Shown piece by piece: positions 17,733 to 26,110 of a stretch of 64,000 bases of DNA. The notes under the pieces are model-generated. The model had not been told where the DNA came from. It was given only the letters and a program-made list of their open reading frames with translations, and searched no databases. The stretch spans positions 3,064,199 through 3,128,198 of the forward strand of contig CM001633.1 in the NCBI GenBank assembly GCA_000309945.1, given 5' to 3'. Source of the stretch: Leptolyngbyaceae cyanobacterium JSC-12. GTDB taxonomy: Bacteria > Cyanobacteriota > Cyanobacteriia > Leptolyngbyales > Leptolyngbyaceae. Position numbers and translations under genes: made by a program. Positions within the stretch are counted from its first letter, which is position 1. Each line of letters starts with the position of its first letter.

Positions 17733-20582
17733 TTATTTTTGTAAAGAAGTGGAGGGTGCAGGACCAGCCGTTACAATCACTAAGTTTGCCGGATGCAAAA
17801 GTTCTTGAATTACCTGACTGACCTGTTCTAGTGTCACTGCTTCAATTTTAGAGAGGTACTGACGGATTTCGTTGGGACCCAATCCATACACTGTATTCAT
17901 CAGGAGTATGCTTGCCAGATTGGTGGGTGAGGCTAGCTCTACTGAGTAACTACTAATCAGCGATCGCTTGGCAGCCGCAACCTCCGCCGGACTCACGCCC
18001 TGTTCTCGAACTTGTCGCAGCAGGCTAATCGTGCTGGCGATCGCGCGATCCGCATCCTCTGGGGCTGTTTGCATATAAATCAGGAAAGGTCCTGATGTTT
18101 TGCCAGCCTGAAAGAGGCTGTAAATACCATAGGTTAAACCCTGGCGATCTCGAACTTCAGTCCCTAAGCGACTGGAAAGCGTATCCCCACCTAAGATCTG
18201 GTTCAACACTTGCACAGCGTAGAAGCGGGGATCTTGGCGAGCAATAGCGTTGTATCCCATAAACGTGATCGACTGAGTTTTGCCAGGCAAAATCGGCTTG
18301 AGCCGCACAGTTTGCTCTGGTAAAGGTACGGTAGGAAATGTAATCGGGGGATGCTGAGCCACTGTTTGCCAGGCACCAAACTCCTTAACCAGTAAATTGC
18401 GTACCCCAATTGGCTCAAAATCGCCTACCAGTGTCAGAATAGTTGCCTCTGGACTGTATTGCTGTTTGTAGAAATTCACGACATCATTGCGTGTAATTGC
18501 TTTCAGGCTTGCTTCTGTGGGCAGCACATGAAACGGATGATTGTCAGGATACACTGCTTGTTGAAACGCTCGTCGGGCAACCCGTGCAGGATTGTCTAAA
18601 TCGAGTTTGAGTGCTGTGAGTGCCTGCTGGCGACTCAGCTCCAACTCTTTTTCAGGAAAATTGGCGTTTTGCAAGGTATCTGCAAGTACCCGGATTAAGC
18701 CAGGCAAATCGGCTGCCAGCGCTTCGCCCGAAATACTAACTCCTTCGCGAGTGGTGCTAAATTGCAGACTGGCTCCGCGGTTTTCTAGGGCTTTGGCGAT
18801 CGCCAGGGCATTTTGTGTTTTGGTACCATTCAACAAATTATCCGCCGTTAAACTTGCTAGCCCTGCAGTTTGTGGCTGATCGTAAATAGACCCTGCTGCT
18901 ACGAACCCGCTCAACGTTACGGTGGGAGTGCTGCGATCGCGCAATAACAGGATTTGCATCCCATTTTTCAACGTCAGTTTTTCTGGGAGAGTTTGCGTTG
19001 AAGACCGTTGATCGCTCGGCTTGAGTTCCGGCAAATACTTTGCCACCTCGGCTGGATCAACAGGTGTACCTGGGCTAAATTTTTCAGTGGTCTGAGAAAA
19101 ACTGCTGATTGTTGCCCCAGCACTGCCATCAACTGTCGTTGGTTCAAAAAAACCAACAGTCCGATTCGCAGGAATCAGGTATGTCCGTGCTACTCGCTGA
19201 ATGTCCGCTGCTGTAACTTGCGTAATTTGAGTAAGTAAGCGATCTGTAAACTGATAATCCCCAGTTGAAATGAAGTCATCCCCTAGTTGAGTTGCCTGGC
19301 TACTAATGTCCCGGTTACGCAAAATAATCGATGCTCGCAACTGTGCCTTCGCACGGGCTAACTCTTCAGGGGTGACTAATTGATTCCGCAAATCAGCGAT
19401 GACTTGTTGCAAAATTGGGTCAATCTCTTTCAACTTTTTGCCAGGAGCGGCCGTAATCGAGAGATCGTACCATCCTCCCCCAATCAAGTTCGCTGCATAA
19501 CCGCTGACATCACTTGCTAAGCCTGTTTCGACCAACGATTGATACAGGCGAGAACTGCGACCACCTGACAGGATGAAATCCATGACTTGCAGGGCTGGCA
19601 CATCTGGGTGGCGCACATTGGGCAAGGGATAAACCGCGTTAAGTAGAGCGGCAGTTCCGGGTTGACGAATAGTGATGGGCGATCGCGCCGTCGCACGAGG
19701 AGCAGGTTCCGTTGGAGCCTGGGTTAGAGCATCTGCTGGGAGGGGAGTCGTAGCTTTAGGGATACTACCAAATGTGTTTTGAATCAGCGTCATGGTTTCG
19801 TCTGGCTTGAAGTTGCCCACTACGACCAACACTGCATTATCAGGACGGTAATAAGTGTCGTAATAGTACCGCACCCGCTCAACTGTGAACTTTTCTACAT
19901 CTGCTTTGGTGCCACCAACTGGCAAACCGTAGGGGTTGTCAGGAAACACCGCTCGCATCACGGCTCGTCCTAACCGATAGCTCGGATTGTTTTCATATCC
20001 CTGCAACTCCGAAATCACGACTCGCTTCTCACTTGCCAGTGCACTCTCGTCAATGATGGAATTCCTCATGCGATCGGCTTCCAGCACCAGCAGTGCTTCT
20101 AGTTTGTCTTGTTCCACGGTGCCAAAATATGCCGTCATATCGTAACTGGTAAACGCATTGGACTGGCTACCTAACGCACTAAAAAATCGTCCAAACTGGA
20201 TCGGTCGGTCTTTTGTTCCCTTAAACATCAAGTGTTCAAGTTGATGAGCGATACCGTTCTCGCCAGAAGCCTCATTTCGAGAACCGATGCGGTACCATAC
20301 TTGCACACTCACAACTGGTGCAGTGTCTACTTTCTTGGTCAAAACCGTCAGCCCATTAGCTAAAACTGTTTTCTCAACCCCTTGAGTTAGGGCGAGCATA
20401 GAAGAGGACTGTGGCGCGGTTTTTCGTGGCTGGCTAGGAGGGGTCTGAGCAAGCTGTGTTGCAGATGCTGGCAACACTGTTTGCGAGATAACAGACACTA
20501 ATCCTACCAGAGTAACCGTCAGGAAACTAATGGCAAATAGCGTGAAGAAATGAGAGTGCCAAACACGATGAGACCGATTCAT
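17733..20582 (-). CDS. Tandem M16 family zinc metallopeptidase
   Basis: A 949-residue predicted envelope protease with two M16 (insulinase/processing peptidase-like) halves. The N-terminal half has the inverted zinc motif HQLEH at 113-117 and a downstream Glu-containing segment (VVISELQGYENNPSYRLG). The second half (from about residue 550, LKNGMQILLLRD) lacks HxxEH and is probably the inactive partner that closes the chamber. The N-terminus has a hydrophobic segment (FFTLFAISFLTVTLVGLVSV), giving a signal peptide or anchor. ATG at 20582 is preferred over a TTG 11 codons upstream. The cupredoxin gene follows 13 nt downstream. Confidence 0.9.
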   Translation of the reverse strand: MNRSHRVWHSHFFTLFAISFLTVTLVGLVSVISQTVLPASATQLAQTPPSQPRKTAPQSSSMLALTQGVEKTVLANGLTVLTKKVDTAPVVSVQVWYRIGSRNEASGENGIAHQLEHLMFKGTKDRPIQFGRFFSALGSQSNAFTSYDMTAYFGTVEQDKLEALLVLEADRMRNSIIDESALASEKRVVISELQGYENNPSYRLGRAVMRAVFPDNPYGLPVGGTKADVEKFTVERVRYYYDTYYRPDNAVLVVVGNFKPDETMTLIQNTFGSIPKATTPLPADALTQAPTEPAPRATARSPITIRQPGTAALLNAVYPLPNVRHPDVPALQVMDFILSGGRSSRLYQSLVETGLASDVSGYAANLIGGGWYDLSITAAPGKKLKEIDPILQQVIADLRNQLVTPEELARAKAQLRASIILRNRDISSQATQLGDDFISTGDYQFTDRLLTQITQVTAADIQRVARTYLIPANRTVGFFEPTTVDGSAGATISSFSQTTEKFSPGTPVDPAEVAKYLPELKPSDQRSSTQTLPEKLTLKNGMQILLLRDRSTPTVTLSGFVAAGSIYDQPQTAGLASLTADNLLNGTKTQNALAIAKALENRGASLQFSTTREGVSISGEALAADLPGLIRVLADTLQNANFPEKELELSRQQALTALKLDLDNPARVARRAFQQAVYPDNHPFHVLPTEASLKAITRNDVVNFYKQQYSPEATILTLVGDFEPIGVRNLLVKEFGAWQTVAQHPPITFPTVPLPEQTVRLKPILPGKTQSITFMGYNAIARQDPRFYAVQVLNQILGGDTLSSRLGTEVRDRQGLTYGIYSLFQAGKTSGPFLIYMQTAPEDADRAIASTISLLRQVREQGVSPAEVAAAKRSLISSYSVELASPTNLASILLMNTVYGLGPNEIRQYLSKIEAVTLEQVSQVIQELLHPANLVIVTAGPAPSTSLQK

Positions 20583-20743
20583 AGAGCAAATGCAAGTTGT
20601 GAACGAAACATGCAACCACGTGCGTTGAGACTGTGAATAGTTCGCTGCCCAGTGACTTAATTCATGAGCAGATAATTTTAATCCCGATGTCTACTCTAAT
20701 CCACTGACTAGAAATTCGTGTGACGGGGATGTGCAACAATTCT

Positions 20744-20768
20744 CTCTTCAGTGAAACAAAGAGAAGAG
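20744..20768 (-). terminator. Possible terminator after the beta-barrel/beta-helix protein gene
   Basis: CTCTTC and GAAGAG form a 6-bp stem with a 13-nt loop just past the stop codon of the large surface protein gene. The T-run on the minus strand is weak, so support is modest. Confidence 0.3.
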
Positions 20769-20789
20769 GGGTGGACTGACGACTGATCG

Positions 20790-23700
20790 TCATGGGCAGG
20801 GGAAAGGCGTATTGACTGGTGCAGGAGTGCCAGTAACGGTTACGCCACTGGGAGGGTTGTTGCCGCTAACGGCTCCCAGGTTAACAACGGTAATGACATT
20901 TGGTCCAAAGAAGTTCAGTGTATTTGTGATTGTTGAAGCGTTTGAACTGGTATTCCCTGCTGCATTGACGCAAATGCTTTGAGCGGCTGATGGTGGAATC
21001 AATGAGGTTGTGGTTAATACATCAAATCCTGCGATCGCATTTGCACTTAAGGTATTCAACTGAATATTGGCTGAAATTTGGGGAGTTCCCAGGAGTTGAA
21101 TGTTGCTCGTTGTAACAAAAATACCTCGCTGCCCATTGTTGCTGGCGTTATTGCTGGCGATCTCCACTCTGGCGGTTGTGCCACCTCGTGCTTCAACCTG
21201 AACGCCATTTTGTCCATTGTTGGTAATTGTATTATTTCGGATGGTTCCAGTTAGGCGAGCAGTTGTGGGATTCAAGATTGGAATTGCTTGCAGTCCCAGG
21301 CGAATATCAATTCCCTCATCGCCGTTGTTGCGAATTGTGTTGTTCTCAATTCGCAAGTTGTTGATCACGGCATCTTGCTCTAAACCAATGCCGATGCCAT
21401 CGCCGCGTACAGGGGTTGCACCGCCGTTATTTTCAATTGTGTTGCCGGAAATGGTGACATTGGCGGTGGCGGCGGTTGTAGTGCCACTGGATCGTCCTGC
21501 CAGACCGATGAGAATGCCATCATTGAAGTTGTTACGAATCTGGTTATTGCTAAGGGCAAGATCGATCTGTCCGGCAAAGTTGGCGATCGCAATTCCCTGA
21601 CCGCTATCTGGTGCGGGAGGTGTGGGTGAAAAGGCACCCCCAACCCGCTCAATTGTATTACCCGTAATGTTCACGCTGCCAATTGAGTTCAGCACCAGCA
21701 AGCCCTGACCCGTAGGAACCGTGATCACAGCAGGTCCAATGCCAGTCGGGTTAGCGATAGTGACGTTGCGAGTGACGACATCGCTGATCTGGTTGTTGGC
21801 GATCGTTGTGGTGCCGGAAGTGCCACCAACTACCATGCCTTGATCAAGAGGATTGCGAATCGTATTGCTAGAAATCGTTGTGCTGCCATTGGTTACGCCT
21901 GCTACGGTAAGTCCCTGTCCTCGAACAGTGTTAACCGTGTTGCGGCTAATTTCCAGATTGCCATTCATCCCTGCTACGACAATGCCCTGCCCGGTAGGAA
22001 CTGCAATATTGCCAAGAATGGGAACGGTGGCTATAAAGTCTGCGCCAATGGTATTTGCAACTGAGTTATCGGTAATTGTTGCTGTTCCGGTAGCATTGAG
22101 TAGCACAATGCCTTGAGTTCCGGTACCTGTAATCGTGTTGCGAGTGATATTGGTGTTACCTGTGGTGGTAGCAATGACAATACCTTGACCACTGGGAAGA
22201 GGAATAATGCTGCCAGGGTTGGGAATTGTGATGGAGCCAATGGTAATGTCACCTGTGATTGGGGTGCTGATGCTAGTGGTACCTGCGATCGTCCCTGTAA
22301 TTCGGTTATCGGTAACATTTGCTGCGCCAACATTCTGCACATACACGCCCTGATTACGAGCGGCGATAATCTCGTTCCGTAGCAAGTTCAGATTGGTTGC
22401 GCCGTTGCCTAAAATGCCTGCATCTGCCGTGTTGCGGATGATGTTATCGCGAATTTCAACCCGACCAACATTACTAAATGTCACGCCTGCCCCAGTTGCG
22501 CTGGTGATGTTGAAGCCTGACAACACGGTGTCACTGCGCATGGTGATAGTGCCATTGACGTTTGGTAAGGTGCCGCTACCGGATAGAGGCAGTTGATAGG
22601 TGGGAAAGACTTGTCCCGAAATTGTGGCAGGCACTTGTTGTACCACTCCGGTTGAGAGCACCTGGACGCGATCAGGAATGGTGAATGCCGGAATACCGGG
22701 ATTGGTGCCAGCCTGGACATAGACAATATCGTTACCGTCTGATCGTGTTGCACTTAACGCCGACTGCACCAGCCCAAAGGGATTTTCAAAAGTACCATTG
22801 CCTCCAGTTGCGCCTAATGTGACGTGTTGGAAGAAGTAGGGCTGTCCGGTGGCTGGGTTAGTAAGGATGACATCAGTAAAGGTGCTTGCAGCAATTTTTA
22901 CCTCACGTTGGCGATTCACTACAATCGCATTCAGCCGTCCCGGATATTCGCCCATACGCGCCCGAACAAACTGTTGAGACTGTAGTTCAACTGAATTAAC
23001 TGTGGAAACAGCAAGTTCTTTGTCCTTGAAATCACCTGGATGTGTTCCTGGCAGACTCAGTGATACCGTGCCAACAACATTAGTGCCCAAAATGCCATCG
23101 TGTTGAACGGCGATTCCAACGGCAAGATTCCCACTAGGACGGGCTTCTAACCTGCCGCGTACTCCAACCGCACTATCGCCTGCAGAAATGTAGTAGAGTC
23201 CGGCGTAACCGCGCAAATCTCCGTAGTCTGAGAAGCGGATTAGTCTACCACCTGCTTCTACATCAAAGCCAGCCATTGCTGCCTCAATGTCACGAATTCG
23301 AGTTTGTTGACGTGTTCCAGACGATAACAAAAAGTTGTTTTGGAAGCGGAAGCTAGTGAGTTGAGATCCGGTATCAAACAGAGCATCGTTAACTGTTTGT
23401 CGCGTATTGCCAACAGGGACATAGGCATTCAAACGAGCATCCCAGCCATCGCCCAGTGTCTCCAACCCCAAGCCCAATTGAGAAAACACGCTAGAGCCGG
23501 TGTCACGGCTATCGTAAGCAAGGTAACCACCAAAGATGCGATTGCTTCCTGGATTGTAGGTACGGTAACCAACGAGCAAATTGCCACCCAAGTTTGCATC
23601 ATTGTCAAGTAAAAGTTGCCCAACTAGGTAAAGTAGGTTTCCAGCAGGAGTTCGATATAGCGGAAAGAAGCCTTGAAAACTGGTAAAGCCATCATAGCCA

Positions 23701-23891
23701 CCGCCAGAGGTACTATAACTAACTCCAGCACGTGGCGTAATGATGAGATCGGCGGCACGAACACTCACGGAATTCGTCGATTGTGGATTACTTGGATTAG
23801 TTGGAGTAGATATTTGAGCGTGAAGTGGAGAGGCGATCGCGACACTTGCCAGCAACCCTCCCAAAAGCCACCGCATGTTAATTGCTTTCAT
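20790..23891 (-). CDS. Large surface protein: N-terminal outer-membrane beta-barrel and C-terminal right-handed beta-helix
   Basis: A 1033-residue secreted protein. A signal peptide (MRWLLGGLLASVAIASPLHAQ) is followed at about residues 45-290 by amphipathic strands typical of an inverse-autotransporter or intimin-like barrel (GGNLLVGYRTYN, FGGYLAYDSRDTG, DLRGYAGLYYISAGDS). Residues about 370-1000 hold more than a dozen parallel beta-helix turns of the form NxIxNxxxxGIxVxxx (ITGNTIERVGG, ISGNTIENNGG, IRNNTITNNGQNGVQVEARGG). Two cysteines near the C-terminus (SICVNAAG and FPCP) could close the helix. The ATG at 23891 is chosen; a GTG lies three codons upstream. Surface adhesin or polysaccharide-binding roles are possible; the function is not known. 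Confidence 0.85.
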   Translation of the reverse strand: MKAINMRWLLGGLLASVAIASPLHAQISTPTNPSNPQSTNSVSVRAADLIITPRAGVSYSTSGGGYDGFTSFQGFFPLYRTPAGNLLYLVGQLLLDNDANLGGNLLVGYRTYNPGSNRIFGGYLAYDSRDTGSSVFSQLGLGLETLGDGWDARLNAYVPVGNTRQTVNDALFDTGSQLTSFRFQNNFLLSSGTRQQTRIRDIEAAMAGFDVEAGGRLIRFSDYGDLRGYAGLYYISAGDSAVGVRGRLEARPSGNLAVGIAVQHDGILGTNVVGTVSLSLPGTHPGDFKDKELAVSTVNSVELQSQQFVRARMGEYPGRLNAIVVNRQREVKIAASTFTDVILTNPATGQPYFFQHVTLGATGGNGTFENPFGLVQSALSATRSDGNDIVYVQAGTNPGIPAFTIPDRVQVLSTGVVQQVPATISGQVFPTYQLPLSGSGTLPNVNGTITMRSDTVLSGFNITSATGAGVTFSNVGRVEIRDNIIRNTADAGILGNGATNLNLLRNEIIAARNQGVYVQNVGAANVTDNRITGTIAGTTSISTPITGDITIGSITIPNPGSIIPLPSGQGIVIATTTGNTNITRNTITGTGTQGIVLLNATGTATITDNSVANTIGADFIATVPILGNIAVPTGQGIVVAGMNGNLEISRNTVNTVRGQGLTVAGVTNGSTTISSNTIRNPLDQGMVVGGTSGTTTIANNQISDVVTRNVTIANPTGIGPAVITVPTGQGLLVLNSIGSVNITGNTIERVGGAFSPTPPAPDSGQGIAIANFAGQIDLALSNNQIRNNFNDGILIGLAGRSSGTTTAATANVTISGNTIENNGGATPVRGDGIGIGLEQDAVINNLRIENNTIRNNGDEGIDIRLGLQAIPILNPTTARLTGTIRNNTITNNGQNGVQVEARGGTTARVEIASNNASNNGQRGIFVTTSNIQLLGTPQISANIQLNTLSANAIAGFDVLTTTSLIPPSAAQSICVNAAGNTSSNASTITNTLNFFGPNVITVVNLGAVSGNNPPSGVTVTGTPAPVNTPFPCP

Positions 23892-24107
23892 GTCCGTCAC
23901 GTCCCCACAACACTCCTGATTTGTTTTCTAACTGAGTAAAATTCAACCTGTCAATTTCATCCCCGTGAATTCACGCAATCCACACTTAGGCATTGACTTC
24001 ATCAAGAACTGTCTATCAATGCGGAAATCACGAGATAAAAAAATTCTACGCTCATAGAGTTCCCCGTTTGTGTGAAATTCTCACTCCGCTATGCTTGAAG
24101 AGATGGA

Positions 24108-25811
24108 TTGTTTCTAGTGCATTTCACGGAAATCTTGGCTGAACCGACTTCATTACCACTCGAAGTGATTGCTTCACTTGATCGCGCGATCGCGCATCTT
24201 ACCCAACACAAAGATGCCTGGGTGCAGGTTGCCATTGCAGAGCGAATCAACTATCTGCGCCAGTGCATGAAAGGCGTGAACGAAGTGGCGGAAGCCTGGG
24301 CGATCGCTGCCTGTAAAGCCAAGGGCATTGACCCCGCTTTATCTCTGGCAGGCGAAGAATGGATTACAGGACCACTGGCAACCCTACTGAACTTGCAATT
24401 GCTGATTAAAACTCTGGAGGCCAACGGACAACCGACTCCACCCTCAATCTTCACCCGCCCCGATGGACAAGTAGTTGCCAGAATTTTCCCAGACAATTTG
24501 AAAGATCGGCTATTGTGGTTGGGGTTTTCGGGTGAAGTGTGGATGCAGCCTGGCAAATCTGCTACACAGGGATTGGTTTATCGCCAAAAGCCTGACAGCG
24601 GCAAGGTGGCATTGGTACTGGGAGCAGGAAACATCTCGGCGATTGCAGCAATGGATACACTCTACAAGCTGTTTGCCGAAGATCAGGTAGTGCTGCTGAA
24701 AATGAACCCTGTCAATGACTATGTGGGCACGTTTCTAGAGCGAGCGTTTCAACCGTTCATTGCAAATGGGTTTTTAGAAATTGTCTATGGCGGAGTGGAA
24801 GTTGGGCAGTATCTCTGTCAACACACCGCAATTGACACCATTCACATCACTGGGTCGCACCATACCCATGATGCGATCGTCTGGGGTCGCACACCGACCG
24901 AACAACAGGAGCGCAAAGCTGCAAGTAATCCGGCAATTACCAAACCAATTACCTCCGAACTGGGGTGTGTAACGCCGATTTTGGTAGTTCCCGGCAAGTG
25001 GTCAGAGGCAGAGATGCAGTTTCAAGCACGACACATTGCCAGTATGGTGACGCATAATGCCAGTTTTAATTGTGTTGCAGCAAAGGTTTTAGTAACGGCA
25101 GAAGGATGGTGTCAGCGAGAGGAGTTTTTGCAACGGGTACATCAAGAACTTGCCAAAGTGGCTCCCCGTTGGGCGTATTACCCTGGTGCAGAGCACCGAT
25201 ATCAGACCTTTTTGCAGCACTATCCGCAAGCGCAGGTTTTAGGCAAAACCGATACAACCGTTCCCTGGACTGTCATTCCCAATGTGCCACCAACAGCAGA
25301 GGAATATGCGCTAACAACGGAAGCCTTTTGCGGCGTGTTGGCAGAGGTGACGCTTCCATCTCAGACAGCTCCCCAATTTTTGATTCAAGCTGTTGAATTT
25401 GCGAATGAAACTGTGTGGGGCAATTTATCCTGTGTGTTGCTCGTGGATCCAAGAACGCAAAAACAGTACGCAGCGGCAGTGGATTGCGCGATCGCGACTC
25501 TGCGGTATGGGGCGATCGGCATCAACGTTTGGACAGGTGCTGTGTTCTTGTTACCCTCATGCGTTTGGGGGGCGTTTCCTGGCAATTCTTTGGCTAATAT
25601 TTGTTCTGGGTGGGGTGTGGTGCATAACACCTATTTATTTGAATATCCGGAAAAATCAGTCTTGCATGCACCGTTTTCAGTTTTCTTAACTCCCATCTGG
25701 TTTGCGGATCATAAAAACTTACAACAGGTGGCTCGTCGCTACATCAACTTTCTAATGGCTCCTCATTGGGGTAACTTCGTGCAGATTATTACCGCTGCTC
25801 TAAAAGGATAG
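24108..25811 (+). CDS. Aldehyde dehydrogenase superfamily protein (acyl-CoA reductase-like)
   Basis: A 567-residue NAD(P)-dependent oxidoreductase of the aldehyde dehydrogenase fold. Cofactor-binding and active-site elements are seen: VALVLGAGNISAIAAMD, HITGS at 246-250, the general-base-type Glu 284 in TSELGCVTP and catalytic Cys 322 in THNASFNCVAAKV. The classical GQxC around the nucleophile is altered, so the substrate is uncertain; I cannot separate an aldehyde dehydrogenase from a thioester reductase. It begins at TTG 24108 (GTG 24117 is an alternative), with GAAGAG upstream. The gene stands alone. Confidence 0.78.
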   Translation: MFLVHFTEILAEPTSLPLEVIASLDRAIAHLTQHKDAWVQVAIAERINYLRQCMKGVNEVAEAWAIAACKAKGIDPALSLAGEEWITGPLATLLNLQLLIKTLEANGQPTPPSIFTRPDGQVVARIFPDNLKDRLLWLGFSGEVWMQPGKSATQGLVYRQKPDSGKVALVLGAGNISAIAAMDTLYKLFAEDQVVLLKMNPVNDYVGTFLERAFQPFIANGFLEIVYGGVEVGQYLCQHTAIDTIHITGSHHTHDAIVWGRTPTEQQERKAASNPAITKPITSELGCVTPILVVPGKWSEAEMQFQARHIASMVTHNASFNCVAAKVLVTAEGWCQREEFLQRVHQELAKVAPRWAYYPGAEHRYQTFLQHYPQAQVLGKTDTTVPWTVIPNVPPTAEEYALTTEAFCGVLAEVTLPSQTAPQFLIQAVEFANETVWGNLSCVLLVDPRTQKQYAAAVDCAIATLRYGAIGINVWTGAVFLLPSCVWGAFPGNSLANICSGWGVVHNTYLFEYPEKSVLHAPFSVFLTPIWFADHKNLQQVARRYINFLMAPHWGNFVQIITAALKG

Positions 25812-26110
25812 TCACGAATTACACCCGCAATTCATTTGCTCCTGAGTCGCTCTTAATCAGGCAAAACAGTAGTTGCATCCCTATGCATCCAAAATCAGCC
25901 TGGAGTCCGTAACAGATATTAAGAAATCTTTTACACAGGAGCCTGCAGTGCTTAAACCGTATTGCCTGGACGTGAATGTCATTGAAATAACCAGTGATTG
26001 GGCTGGAACCAAGATGGCAACCAACCAAGAGATTGTCACCCAGTAATTTTTCTTTTTATGAAACCAGTCACAATTTTAGTAACATTTCTCAACATAGTGG
26101 AGTGGCTTGC

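Noticed and set aside
20790-23900. Classical autotransporter with a C-terminal barrel
   Set aside because: The C-terminus consists of beta-helix repeats and a Cys-containing cap, with no terminal aromatic barrel strand. The barrel-like strands are at the N-terminus.
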